NCBI GenBank assembly: GCA_934456295.1
Contig: CAKSHB010000015.1
Span: 1-33,443, forward strand
Origin: an uncultured Clostridia bacterium
Lineage (GTDB): Bacteria > Bacillota > Clostridia > UBA1381 > UMGS1253
DNA: 33,443 nucleotides
Reading direction: 5' to 3'
Part shown: positions 1 through 6,520 of the stretch, one piece after another
Layout of the letters: each line of letters begins with the position of its first letter
Position numbering within the stretch: the stretch's first letter is position 1
Program-made: the position numbers and the translations under genes
Notes under the pieces: model-generated
The model's input: only the letters and a program-made list of their open reading frames with translations
Told to the model about the DNA's origin: nothing
Databases searched by the model: none

Positions 1-975
1 GTTTGCAGGTACGCCGTCCTTTGTCCAATACAAAAAGCTTTTGCCGTCGGGAATTTGCGAACGGTCAAGTTTAACCGTCACAAGCTCGCCGTACTTATAT
101 TTTCCACCGCCGCTGCCGTCTGTCACGCTGACATTATATGTGTTTGCGGCAACTTTGTATGAGGCGGTGTATATGCGGTTTGAACCCACATTCTCAACAG
201 GGATTTGTGCGCCTGTATACAGGGAGGGCTGCTTTTCTCCGTCAAGAATCCAGCCGTCAAATATGCAGCCCGGCATGGACGGCGGTGCGGGAACCTCAAA
301 GTTTCCGGAACTTTTGTGGTCCGATTTTATTATTCTGCCGTTTTTATCGACAAACATCACAAAACGGTATTCTTCCGACGAGGCACCGAATACCGCTGTA
401 ATCGATTTATCGGAGCCGAGATAAAATCTGCATGTTTTGTCTGTGGTAATTACACGCCGTGTGTTGCCGTCGCGCCAGTATAAAAATTTTCCGCCCGTTT
501 CGTTTGCTGTGAGTACAAATTCTGTGCCGACGGGATATGTACCGGACCTCGATGAGTGCCAGTTTTTCTCGCTCTCAAGTCCTTTGTCCTGTATGATTTC
601 GCCCATGCTGCTGACGCTTGCGCTCAGATATGCGGTTTTTGGCGCCGCGCTCTGATTTGCAATCAATACCGTATGCAGCGCATAAACGCCGTTGTACATA
701 GCCATAACCGTAACCTGTCCGTTTTTAAACGGAGTAACAACGCCCGAGGAATCAATATATGCAATATCGCCGCCCTCGGCAACAGACCATAAAGGCGAAA
801 CAATTTCGCCGTTAAAGCGAGTAAACAGCTTTGTCGTATAACCGCTTTGCGTTATTGCAGAATCGCCGTAGATTATAAGTTCCCCCGACGCATAAGCGCA
901 GGGGTATGGTGCATGGGAAAATATAATCATAATGGTCAAAAGCATGCACAGCATAAGCCTCATATATCTATTCAT
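1..975 (-). CDS. Secreted Ig-like/InlB-repeat surface protein, 5' part (runs off left edge)
   Basis: An uninterrupted minus-strand frame of 325 codons starts at ATG 973-975 and continues past base 1, so the C-terminus is missing. An AAGGAG site (985-990) lies 9 nt upstream. Residues 1-29 form a signal peptide: short basic start, hydrophobic core, AYA-like cleavage motif before S30. Residues about 37-107 resemble a BIG2 bacterial Ig-like domain (a W, then IAYIDSSG and a Gly-Val-rich strand). Residues about 143-196 and 280-325 resemble divergent InlB/Flg_new repeats (GTYPVGTEF...FLYW; GKYKYGELV...FLYW). Residues about 203-273 resemble a Listeria-Bacteroides repeat ending in FDGW and an aromatic strand. 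Such modules build extracellular stalks or adhesins, often followed by SLH or cell-wall anchors, which cannot be seen here. The role is inferred only from architecture; no catalytic domain is visible. Confidence 0.85.
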   Translation of the reverse strand, partial: MNRYMRLMLCMLLTIMIIFSHAPYPCAYASGELIIYGDSAITQSGYTTKLFTRFNGEIVSPLWSVAEGGDIAYIDSSGVVTPFKNGQVTVMAMYNGVYALHTVLIANQSAAPKTAYLSASVSSMGEIIQDKGLESEKNWHSSRSGTYPVGTEFVLTANETGGKFLYWRDGNTRRVITTDKTCRFYLGSDKSITAVFGASSEEYRFVMFVDKNGRIIKSDHKSSGNFEVPAPPSMPGCIFDGWILDGEKQPSLYTGAQIPVENVGSNRIYTASYKVAANTYNVSVTDGSGGGKYKYGELVTVKLDRSQIPDGKSFLYWTKDGVPAN

Positions 976-1005
976 CCGATATTTCTCCTTATTTATTCTA
1001 TTTAA

Positions 1006-1034
1006 ATTATATCAATCCGTATGCGCAATGTCAA
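1006..1034 (-). promoter_or_regulatory. Consensus sigma-A promoter for the secreted repeat protein
   Basis: Read on the minus strand, TTGACA (1029-1034) and TATAAT (1006-1011) are separated by exactly 17 bp, a perfect match to the vegetative sigma-A consensus. Transcription would start near base 999, giving a leader of about 25 nt that contains the ribosome binding site of the gene starting at 975. This suggests strong vegetative expression unless an unseen repressor acts. Confidence 0.85.
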
Positions 1035-1213
1035 GAAGGTTAAATTTGTCAGGTGTTTTATACTGTTTTGCACTTTTGCGGCGGGAAAATGAATTTTTCA
1101 CGGGGACTGGGGCTTGGTGATATTTTGTTAAGAACCTCGTTAGTGAGCGAATACAGGAAAATTATCCGTCAAAAAGACCAATCCGTGATTTTGGAGATTT
1201 TCAAATAATATAC
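1035..1213. other. Intergenic stretch between two minus-strand genes
   Basis: The gap of about 300 bp between the two minus-strand genes holds the promoter and terminator listed separately. The middle contains no recognised gene. One small plus-strand frame (ATG 1089 to TAA 1208, 39 codons, beginning MNFSRGLGLGDILLRT) is open but has only a weak GCGGG-like site very close to its ATG and no known family. I treat it as unproven. Confidence 0.4.
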
Positions 1214-1255
1214 ATAAAAACAAAAAATTCCGTGACTTTTCAGTGGACGGAATTT
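1214..1255 (-). terminator. Intrinsic terminator of the aldo/keto reductase gene
   Basis: A 9-bp perfect stem pairs 1225-1233 with 1247-1255, with a 13-nt loop that can form a small inner ACT-GAAA-AGT hairpin. On the minus strand it is followed by a T-rich tract (T's interrupted by one G). It lies about 25 nt after the reductase stop. A T-rich stretch also flanks the other side, so it may work in both directions. Confidence 0.75.
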
Positions 1256-1278
1256 GTTTGTTTTTTTCTTTCTAAAAC

Positions 1279-2265
1279 TTATCTTATGCGTCCGAATGCC
1301 CAAGGGTCGGCATCATCGCCGAGAAATTCCTTTACGGAATTTGTTGCTCTGCACAGACGCGATACAGTATCGTCGGACAGCTTTATGTCGGCGCCTTTTG
1401 CGTTCTGCAAAGCCTGTGCGCCTGTACGTCCGCCGGCGATAACACTTGTAATCCCCGGCTGAGCCAGACTCCATGCAAGCGCAACATCTGCCATATCTTC
1501 ACCGATTTCGGCACATATGTTTCTTATGTCGTCAATCGCTTTAAACGCTATCTCCTCACAGCCGTCGCCGCCGTGGCGGACACCCGGGTGTTTTTTTGAA
1601 AATACTTTTGTGCGCGCTCTTCCCTCGGGGAATGACTCGGCGGTTTTATATTTTCCCGACAGCAAGCCCTGTGCAAGAGAACTGTACGTAAGTATACCGA
1701 TGTTGTTTTCGATACATTTCGGCACAATGCTGTATTCGATGCCGCGGAAAAGCATGTTGTATGCAAGCTGGTCCGATACAACACAGCCGAAGCCGATAAT
1801 ATCGTCCAAATCGCCCGTTCCGAAATTTGAAACACCGATTTCTCTGATTTTACCCTGTTTTTTTAATGTGAGCATGGCGTCAATCGTTTCGTCAAGCGGA
1901 ATTTCGCGACTCGGCCAGTGAATTTGGTATAAATCGATGTAATCCGTACCCAGACGTGTCAGACTTTGCTCGCATGCTTTGATGAGGTCATCGCGTCTGA
2001 GGTGATCGGGGGCAGCCTTTGAAAAAATTGTTACCTTTTTTCTGTCATCGCCGAGAGCTTTGCCGAGAAGGCTTTCTGTGTATCCGTTTGCATAGCTTTC
2101 CGCCGTATCAAACGATGTGATGCCTGCATCAAGCGCCGCGCGGACTGTTTCGATAGAGTCTTTTTCGTCTTGAGCGCCCCAGTTGCTGTCACCGGTAAAC
2201 GTCATACAGCCGAGTGTAACGGCTGAAATTGTAAGCGTTGAATTTCCTAATCTGCGATACTGCAT
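1279..2265 (-). CDS. Aldo/keto reductase
   Basis: A 328-residue protein of the aldo/keto reductase superfamily: a cytosolic NAD(P)H-dependent (beta/alpha)8 barrel reducing carbonyl substrates, often sugar-derived. The catalytic tetrad is present as D53, Y58, K83 and H116 (in FDTAESY, FSKAAPD and QIHWPSR), and GVSNFG and the SVIAGGRT cofactor-binding region are conserved. Two in-frame ATGs lie close together; GGAGGT (2274-2279) is only 2 nt from the first (2271) but 8 nt from the second (2265), and the second gives the family-typical MQYRRLG start. The gene is divergent from an AraC-family regulator, which may control it; such pairs are common in carbohydrate use. The substrate cannot be inferred. 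Confidence 0.92.
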   Translation of the reverse strand: MQYRRLGNSTLTISAVTLGCMTFTGDSNWGAQDEKDSIETVRAALDAGITSFDTAESYANGYTESLLGKALGDDRKKVTIFSKAAPDHLRRDDLIKACEQSLTRLGTDYIDLYQIHWPSREIPLDETIDAMLTLKKQGKIREIGVSNFGTGDLDDIIGFGCVVSDQLAYNMLFRGIEYSIVPKCIENNIGILTYSSLAQGLLSGKYKTAESFPEGRARTKVFSKKHPGVRHGGDGCEEIAFKAIDDIRNICAEIGEDMADVALAWSLAQPGITSVIAGGRTGAQALQNAKGADIKLSDDTVSRLCRATNSVKEFLGDDADPWAFGRIR

Positions 2266-2298
2266 TATCATAGACCTCCGTTAATTTTATTATCCCCC

Positions 2299-2328
2299 GT
2301 ATATGGGCAGCTTCAGCGCCCTTCATAC
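2299..2328. promoter_or_regulatory. Imperfect inverted repeat in the divergent intergenic region
   Basis: GTAT-A-TGGGC-A-GC, a TTCA loop and GC-GCCC-TT-CATAC form a 30-bp imperfect dyad between the reductase start and the regulator gene. It lies in the reductase's upstream/leader region and has no T-tract, so it could be an operator or an mRNA hairpin. AraC proteins usually bind direct repeats, so assignment to the neighbouring regulator is uncertain. Confidence 0.3.
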
Positions 2329-2457
2329 ATTAATTATACATTTACATTATAACTTTTTCATGCATATAAGGAGAAGTAAAAAAAGGTTTTTTATGTGGAC
2401 AAAACGCGCATATTGTGTTAAGGTTATAAAGAGGAGAAAAAGACGGAGGCGGACATT

Positions 2458-3213
2458 ATGAAAATTAATTCTGCTGTTGCGGTCAACAACCGTGCCGGCG
2501 AAGGTATTGTGCACAGCCATGATGTGTGGGAGCTTATTTTGGCATGCGGCGGTGAGGGTAATATTATTGTTGAAGGAAAACCGTACCGTTTTAAAAGGGG
2601 AACGGTTGTATGTGTGCCGCCGAAATTGGTACATTATAATGTATCGGACGCGGATTATTCGCACATTGCGCTCAGAGTGGACAAATTTGTAAATCCGTTC
2701 GGCAAGAATTCTTCGGTTTTCTATGATGACGAGGAGAGAACCTTTGAAACAATCGCAGGAATTCTTCTGCGGACATTTTATAAAAAGGAAAAAGGGCGCA
2801 GCCTTATGCTGGACTCGCTCTGCATGGTGCTTTACGGGTTTATTTTGGGCAGAGTCGGAGAAGATGAGGGAAACAGTGCGGCAAAAATAGCTGAAAATAT
2901 AATCATTTCACGCTTTTCCGACCCTGAGTTTTGCGTTTCAGATATGTATGCACAAATGCATTACAGCGAGGCGCACTTGCGGCGGATATTTACGGAATAT
3001 GCAGGCATGCCGCCGACAGAGTATCTTACACATCTGCGTATGGAGCATGCAAAAACCATAATCGGATATGATGACAAAATTTCGCATATTGCGCTGTGTT
3101 CGGGGTTTTATGACGCACGTTATTTCTCTCGTGTTTTCAAAAAATATTTCGGAATTGCGCCTCAGGAATACAGAAAAAGCATTATCGAAAAAGAAAATAA
3201 AAAAAATACTTGA
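2458..3213 (+). CDS. AraC-family transcriptional regulator with N-terminal cupin
   Basis: A 251-residue protein. Residues about 15-80 form a cupin-like sensor domain (HSHDVWELILACGGEG, then VCVPPKLVHY), typical of sugar-sensing AraC regulators. Residues about 150-245 carry the two helix-turn-helix units: ISRFSDPEF...VSDMYAQMHYSEAHLRRIF, then the signature ISHIALCSGFYDARYFSRVF followed by FGIAPQEYR. GGAGG (2445-2449) lies 8 nt before the ATG. The gene is divergent from an aldo/keto reductase, its most likely local target by context only. Its stop codon overlaps the -35 element of the ylxM-ffh promoter, so transcription of this gene could interfere with that promoter. The effector is unknown. 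Confidence 0.93.
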   Translation: MKINSAVAVNNRAGEGIVHSHDVWELILACGGEGNIIVEGKPYRFKRGTVVCVPPKLVHYNVSDADYSHIALRVDKFVNPFGKNSSVFYDDEERTFETIAGILLRTFYKKEKGRSLMLDSLCMVLYGFILGRVGEDEGNSAAKIAENIIISRFSDPEFCVSDMYAQMHYSEAHLRRIFTEYAGMPPTEYLTHLRMEHAKTIIGYDDKISHIALCSGFYDARYFSRVFKKYFGIAPQEYRKSIIEKENKKNT

Positions 3214-3238
3214 CATGCGGGAATATATAGGGTAAAAT
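3210..3238 (+). promoter_or_regulatory. Sigma-A promoter of the ylxM-ffh cluster
   Basis: TTGACA (3210-3215) and TAAAAT (3233-3238) are separated by 17 bp, one mismatch from consensus. The -35 hexamer overlaps the TGA stop codon (3211-3213) of the upstream AraC gene. The first gene, ylxM, starts about 170 nt downstream of the predicted start point, leaving an unusually long leader. Confidence 0.8.
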
Positions 3239-3244
3239 ATCTAA

Positions 3245-3416
3245 AGTGTAAAGCGAAACGGCTTTACAGACATGACAGATACGGATATTGAGCGTGTAAA
3301 ATAACCAATAGGAAAAAAATCGCAAAGAGGCGATATCCGCAGAACAGGGAAAGATTGCTTATCCGGAAACTGTTTATAAAAAAGTTTATCTATAAAATGA
3401 AACGGGAGTGTGAGTA
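3245..3416 (+). promoter_or_regulatory. Long structured 5' leader of ylxM-ffh, function unknown
   Basis: About 170 nt of untranslated RNA is predicted between the promoter and ylxM. An 8-bp hairpin pairs 3247-3254 with 3261-3268 (loop GAAACG). Further on, CGGATAT (3282-3288) can pair with ATATCCG (3333-3339), enclosing or competing with ATCGC (3319-3323) pairing with GCGAT (3330-3334); the two share two bases. No U-tract follows either, so this is not a plain terminator. It does not match a riboswitch I recognise, nor the conserved GGAAG/GCA loops of small SRP RNA. A regulatory leader is possible but unproven. Confidence 0.4.
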
Positions 3417-3773
3417 ATGAGCAAGGATTTGAATGTCAGTGTGCTTTTGGATTTTTACGGGCAGCTGCTCACACAGAAACAGAATGACGCGCTCGACTTA
3501 TACTATAACCAGGATTTGTCGCTGTCGGAGATTGCGGCTCATATGGGCATAACAAGGCAGGGAGTGCGCGATAATATAAAGCGCGGCGAGACGCAGCTGC
3601 GCGGGTATGAGAGCGAGATCGGGCTTGCCGGAAAGTTTTCGCGCGTGAGTGCATTGTGCGATATTGTGAACGGATATGTAAATAAGCTTGCGGAGATGGG
3701 GCTCAGCGACAGTGCAAACGAATATCTGACGGATATATCATATCATCTGAAGCAGATAGAAGAGATTGTTTAG
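3417..3773 (+). CDS. ylxM: YlxM, SRP-operon helix-turn-helix protein
   Basis: A 118-residue member of the UPF0122/YlxM (p13) family encoded directly upstream of ffh in Bacillota. A sigma-70 region-4-like helix-turn-helix spans about residues 17-60 (LTQKQNDALDLYY, then LSLSEIAAHMGITRQGVRDNIKRGE). In streptococci YlxM associates with the SRP, and the HTH suggests nucleic-acid binding; here the role is inferred from family and position. GGGAG (3404-3408) sits 8 nt before the ATG. It is the first gene after a strong promoter and a long leader, and about 120 nt separate it from ffh. Confidence 0.92.
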   Translation: MSKDLNVSVLLDFYGQLLTQKQNDALDLYYNQDLSLSEIAAHMGITRQGVRDNIKRGETQLRGYESEIGLAGKFSRVSALCDIVNGYVNKLAEMGLSDSANEYLTDISYHLKQIEEIV

Positions 3774-3810
3774 ATAATACAAGAAATTGTTTAAATGAAG
3801 AAATTGTTTG
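3759..3810 (+). repeat. Degenerate tandem repeat at the ylxM 3' end
   Basis: Three near-identical units containing GAARATTGTTTR occur at 3759-3773 (last codons and stop of ylxM), 3781-3794 and 3797-3810. The copies suggest local duplication of the gene's 3' end into the gap before ffh. The second and third copies lie outside the frame. No function is evident. Confidence 0.45.
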
Positions 3811-3893
3811 GACGGCAGATATGTACGGGAAGATACAGGGTTTAAAAGCGATTGTCTGACATTGCCCGAACGGGCGGAAACGGAGTAGTATAT

Positions 3894-5234
3894 ATGGCAT
3901 TTGAGAGCTTGGGTGAAAAGCTTCAGGGCGTTTTTAAAAAACTTCGCGGAAAAGGAAAGGTATCGGAGGCTGATGTAAAAGAGGCTATGCGCGAGGTTAA
4001 GCTGGCGCTGCTTGAGGCTGACGTTAACTTTAAAGTTGTAAAAGAGTTTGTTGCAAAGGTGAGCGAAAAGGCTGTCGGCAGCGAAGTGCTTGAAAGCCTT
4101 ACGCCGGGGCAGCAGATTATAAAAATAGTAAATGAAGAACTCACGGAGCTGATGGGCGGCGCACAGGCGAGGGTGACATTTTCATCAAAACCGCCGTCGG
4201 TGTTTATGCTTGCAGGTTTGCAGGGTGCAGGTAAAACAACCACATGCGCAAAGCTTGCCGGCTCAATAAAAAAGCAGTTTGACAAAAGACCGCTGCTGGT
4301 GGCATGCGACGTATACCGTCCTGCCGCAATAAAGCAGCTTGAGGTTGTCGGCTCACAGCTCGGCATACCCGTCTTTACGATAGAAGGCTCAAAAAACCCC
4401 GTTGAAATTTCGCGTGCGGCGGTTGAACATGCAGCAAAACACGGCAATGACCCAGTGATTATCGATACGGCGGGACGGCTTCATATAGACGAGGCGCTGA
4501 TGGGTGAGCTGTGCGATATAAAATCGGCGGTAAGTCCTAACGAGATACTGCTCGTTGTTGACGCAATGACGGGCCAGGACGCTGTAAATGTTGCAAAAAG
4601 TTTTAACGAGCAGCTCGGCGTTGACGGAATTATACTCACAAAGATGGACGGCGACGCGAGAGGCGGCGCCGCGCTGTCGGTAAGACATGTTACGGGCAAG
4701 CCTATAAAATATGTCGGCATGGGCGAAAAACTCAGCGACCTTGAGCCGTTTTACCCCGACAGAATGGCATCGAGGATACTCGGCATGGGCGATGTGCTGA
4801 CTCTTATCGATAAGGCACAGGAGGCATTTGATGAAAAACAGGCGGCGGAGCTTGAGAAAAAGCTTGCGACAAGCGGACTTGACCTTGAGGACTTTTTGGA
4901 ACAGCTTCAGCAGATAAAAAAGATGGGACCGCTTGAGCAGGTTATATCAATGATGCCTGGTATCGGCACAAGGTTGCCGAAAGATGTGTCGATTGACGAT
5001 AAGCAGCTTGCGCGCCCGGAGGCAATCATACGCTCGATGACGCCGAAGGAAAGGCGCAATCCGTCGATAATAAATGCAAGCCGCAAGGTGAGGATTGCGA
5101 ACGGCGCCGGGGTGAAGGTTCAGGACGTGAATGCTCTTCTGAAGCAGTTTGAGCAGATGCGTTCGATGATGAAGCAGTTTTCGTCGCCGAAGGGCAGAAA
5201 GAAAATGAAGAAAATGCGTTTTCCTTTTGCGTGA
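3894..5234 (+). CDS. ffh: Signal recognition particle GTPase Ffh
   Basis: A 446-residue protein with the full SRP54 architecture: N-domain helices (1-90), then a G domain with G1 GLQGAGKTTT (108-117), DTAGR near 190 and TKMDGDARGG near 246, and a methionine-rich M domain (ISMMPGIG, MRSMMKQF, KKMKKMRF) that binds SRP RNA and signal peptides. It targets nascent membrane and secreted proteins to FtsY and the Sec translocon. The frame is open upstream to a TTG at 3852, but ATG 3894 has GGAG (3882-3885) 8 nt away and gives the family-typical MAFESLGEKL start. Normal length. The SRP RNA gene is not in this window. Confidence 0.98.
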   Translation: MAFESLGEKLQGVFKKLRGKGKVSEADVKEAMREVKLALLEADVNFKVVKEFVAKVSEKAVGSEVLESLTPGQQIIKIVNEELTELMGGAQARVTFSSKPPSVFMLAGLQGAGKTTTCAKLAGSIKKQFDKRPLLVACDVYRPAAIKQLEVVGSQLGIPVFTIEGSKNPVEISRAAVEHAAKHGNDPVIIDTAGRLHIDEALMGELCDIKSAVSPNEILLVVDAMTGQDAVNVAKSFNEQLGVDGIILTKMDGDARGGAALSVRHVTGKPIKYVGMGEKLSDLEPFYPDRMASRILGMGDVLTLIDKAQEAFDEKQAAELEKKLATSGLDLEDFLEQLQQIKKMGPLEQVISMMPGIGTRLPKDVSIDDKQLARPEAIIRSMTPKERRNPSIINASRKVRIANGAGVKVQDVNALLKQFEQMRSMMKQFSSPKGRKKMKKMRFPFA

Positions 5235-5297
5235 TGTTTGATTAACATTTGTTTATGCTTACTTAATTTATTTTATAAATTTAAGATAAGATAAAAG

Positions 5298-5311
5298 CGG
5301 GGTATGCCCCG
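5298..5311 (+). promoter_or_regulatory. GC-rich hairpin in the ffh-rpsP gap
   Basis: CGGGG-TATG-CCCCG forms a compact 5-bp hairpin about 30 nt before the rpsP start, in a very AT-rich gap. It is followed by TATCAATAAAA rather than a T-tract, so it is a poor terminator. It may be a processing site, an mRNA stabiliser or an S16 leader element; the sequence alone cannot decide. Confidence 0.35.
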
Positions 5312-5340
5312 TATCAATAAAATTTGGAGGTGAATTTAAA

Positions 5341-5583
5341 ATGGCAGTAAAAATCAGATTGAAGAGAATGGGCGCTAAAAAGTCCCCTTTTTACAGAGTT
5401 GTTGTAGCTGATTCGAGATATCCGCGCGATGGCAGATTTATCGAGGAAATCGGAACATACAACCCGATGGCTGAGCCTGCAGAGGTTAAGGTTGATGCCG
5501 ACAAGGCAAAGCAGTGGATCGCAAACGGTGCACAGCCTACCGATACAGTAAAGGTATTGCTTAAGAAAGCAAACATTCTGTAA
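5341..5583 (+). CDS. rpsP: 30S ribosomal protein S16
   Basis: An 80-residue protein with the hallmark bS16 opening (MAVKIRLKRMGAKKSPFYRVVVADSR), followed by PRDGRFIEEIGTYNP and a C-terminal AQPTDTVKVLLKKA segment. S16 is a primary 16S rRNA-binding protein needed for 30S body assembly. The start has a strong GGAGGTG site. Length and order (ffh, rpsP, khpA, rimM, trmD) are typical of Bacillota. khpA follows after 22 nt, so the two are probably cotranscribed. Confidence 0.98.
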   Translation: MAVKIRLKRMGAKKSPFYRVVVADSRYPRDGRFIEEIGTYNPMAEPAEVKVDADKAKQWIANGAQPTDTVKVLLKKANIL

Positions 5584-5605
5584 TCAAAAACCGGAGGACA
5601 CAGTT

Positions 5606-5836
5606 ATGAAAGAGGTTTTGGAAGTATTGGCAAAATCGCTTGTTGATAATCCCGATGCGGTTTCGGTGACGGTTGTTGAAGGTGAGCGCGAAACAGTGCT
5701 TGAGCTTCGTGTTGCCGATGACGATATGGGCAAGGTTATAGGCAAGCAGGGACGTATTGCCAAAGCAATCAGAACGGTTGTGAAAGCGGCGGCAAGTCGT
5801 GAAAACAAGCGTGCGGTTGTTGAAATCATAGGCTAA
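5606..5836 (+). CDS. khpA: KH-domain RNA-binding protein KhpA (YlqC)
   Basis: A 76-residue single KH-domain protein. The RNA-binding GxxG loop is visible in VIGKQGRIAKAIRTVVKAAA (about residues 44-63), and the C-terminal strand ends KRAVVEIIG. KhpA partners with KhpB/Jag in pneumococcus and other Gram-positives and affects cell elongation and division through RNA binding; the role here is by homology. GGAGGA lies 8 nt before the ATG. A hairpin with a short T-tract follows its stop, so rimM-trmD may be partly uncoupled from rpsP-khpA. Confidence 0.95.
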   Translation: MKEVLEVLAKSLVDNPDAVSVTVVEGERETVLELRVADDDMGKVIGKQGRIAKAIRTVVKAAASRENKRAVVEIIG

Positions 5837-5843
5837 ATGTGAG

Positions 5844-5869
5844 ATGGGGCGCGTACGGCGCCCCATTTT
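5844..5869 (+). terminator. Hairpin terminator or attenuator after khpA
   Basis: A 9-bp GC-rich stem (ATGGGGCGC with GCGCCCCAT, 5844-5852 and 5858-5866) with a 5-nt loop is followed by a four-T tract. The stem is strong but the U-tract is short, so partial termination with read-through into rimM is plausible. No clear promoter is seen between here and rimM. Confidence 0.6.
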
Positions 5870-5916
5870 AACAGTGCGGGCTTTTAAAATACGGCTGATT
5901 TGAGAGGAAAAGCATT

Positions 5917-6483
5917 ATGAAAAATATGACGCTGCAAGTGGGTCAGATTGTGAATACACACGGACTTCGGGGCGAAGTTAAAATTGTCACATGGACAAAT
6001 TCGCCCGATGTGTTTGAAACTCTGTCACATGTATATACAGACGTAAAATCCGAAAAAAAGACCGATACGGGCAGGAATGTAAAGGAAGAAAAAAAGACTT
6101 TTGAAAAAGAAAAAAAGACTCTTGAGATTACATCAATCAAATACCAGAAGGGTAATTTGATTGTGAAATTTAAAGGGATTGATACTATAGATGAGGCACA
6201 GAAATATAAAAACAAGGTGCTATATGTTAACCGCGAACAGCTTGGCGAGCCTGAGGAGGGGTATTATATATGCGACCTCATAGGCTGCAATGTTTTTACG
6301 GATGGCGGACAGGATTTGGGCAAGGTCTGCGATGTTTTCAAAACGGGCAGCAACAGCGTGTATGCTGTGCGCACACCTGAGGGCAAACAGATACTTCTGC
6401 CCGAGATTGATGAGGTTGTTTTGTCGGTGGATATCGAAAACGATAAAATTATTGTGCATATTATAGACGGTTTGCTTGACTGA
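5917..6483 (+). CDS. rimM: Ribosome maturation factor RimM
   Basis: A 188-residue protein. The N-terminal RimM domain starts LQVGQIVNTHGLRGEVKIVTW and the C-terminal PRC barrel contains IGCNVFTDGG...LGKVCDVFKTGSNSVYAV and the terminal ILLPEIDEVVLSVDIE...DGLLD signature. RimM binds S19 and assists 30S head maturation. It is somewhat longer than the usual size of about 170 residues because of a Lys/Glu-rich low-complexity insertion at about residues 45-70, between two strands of the N-terminal domain. The DNA for that insertion holds three in-frame A-AAA-AAG heptamers (see repeat). The start has AGAGGA about 8 nt upstream. It precedes trmD, the conserved order. Confidence 0.97.
   Translation: MKNMTLQVGQIVNTHGLRGEVKIVTWTNSPDVFETLSHVYTDVKSEKKTDTGRNVKEEKKTFEKEKKTLEITSIKYQKGNLIVKFKGIDTIDEAQKYKNKVLYVNREQLGEPEEGYYICDLIGCNVFTDGGQDLGKVCDVFKTGSNSVYAVRTPEGKQILLPEIDEVVLSVDIENDKIIVHIIDGLLD
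6052..6120 (+). repeat. Lys/Glu low-complexity insertion with three A-AAA-AAG heptamers
   Basis: GAAAAAAAGAC occurs three times (6052-6062, 6088-6098, 6109-6119), the last two 21 nt apart. In the rimM frame each reads GAA AAA AAG, presenting the heptamer A-AAA-AAG in the register used for -1 frameshifting in E. coli dnaX. A -1 slip at the second or third copy meets TGA three codons later, and a slip at the first copy runs to the same TGA as the second. Slippage-driven expansion is an equally good explanation. Confidence 0.6.
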
Positions 6484-6520
6484 AATATAATTTGCTTGAT
6501 TGAGTTAAGGAGGACGGCAT

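Noticed and set aside
41..792. Several plus-strand open frames of 70-130 codons in the first 800 bases
   Set aside because: They lack ribosome binding sites and known motifs, and lie opposite a long minus-strand frame with signal peptide, repeats and promoter, so they are shadows.
3319..3345. Cyclic-di-GMP (GEMM) riboswitch-like CGCAAAG element in the same leader
   Set aside because: Only a short fragment resembles it; the paired receptor elements and the tetraloop partner are not present.
3245..3416. Small SRP RNA (4.5S/scRNA) gene in the ylxM-ffh leader
   Set aside because: The position is suggestive, but the conserved SRP RNA loop motifs and the long helix are missing.
5298..5311. Intrinsic terminator between ffh and rpsP
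   Set aside because: The hairpin is short and not followed by a T-tract.
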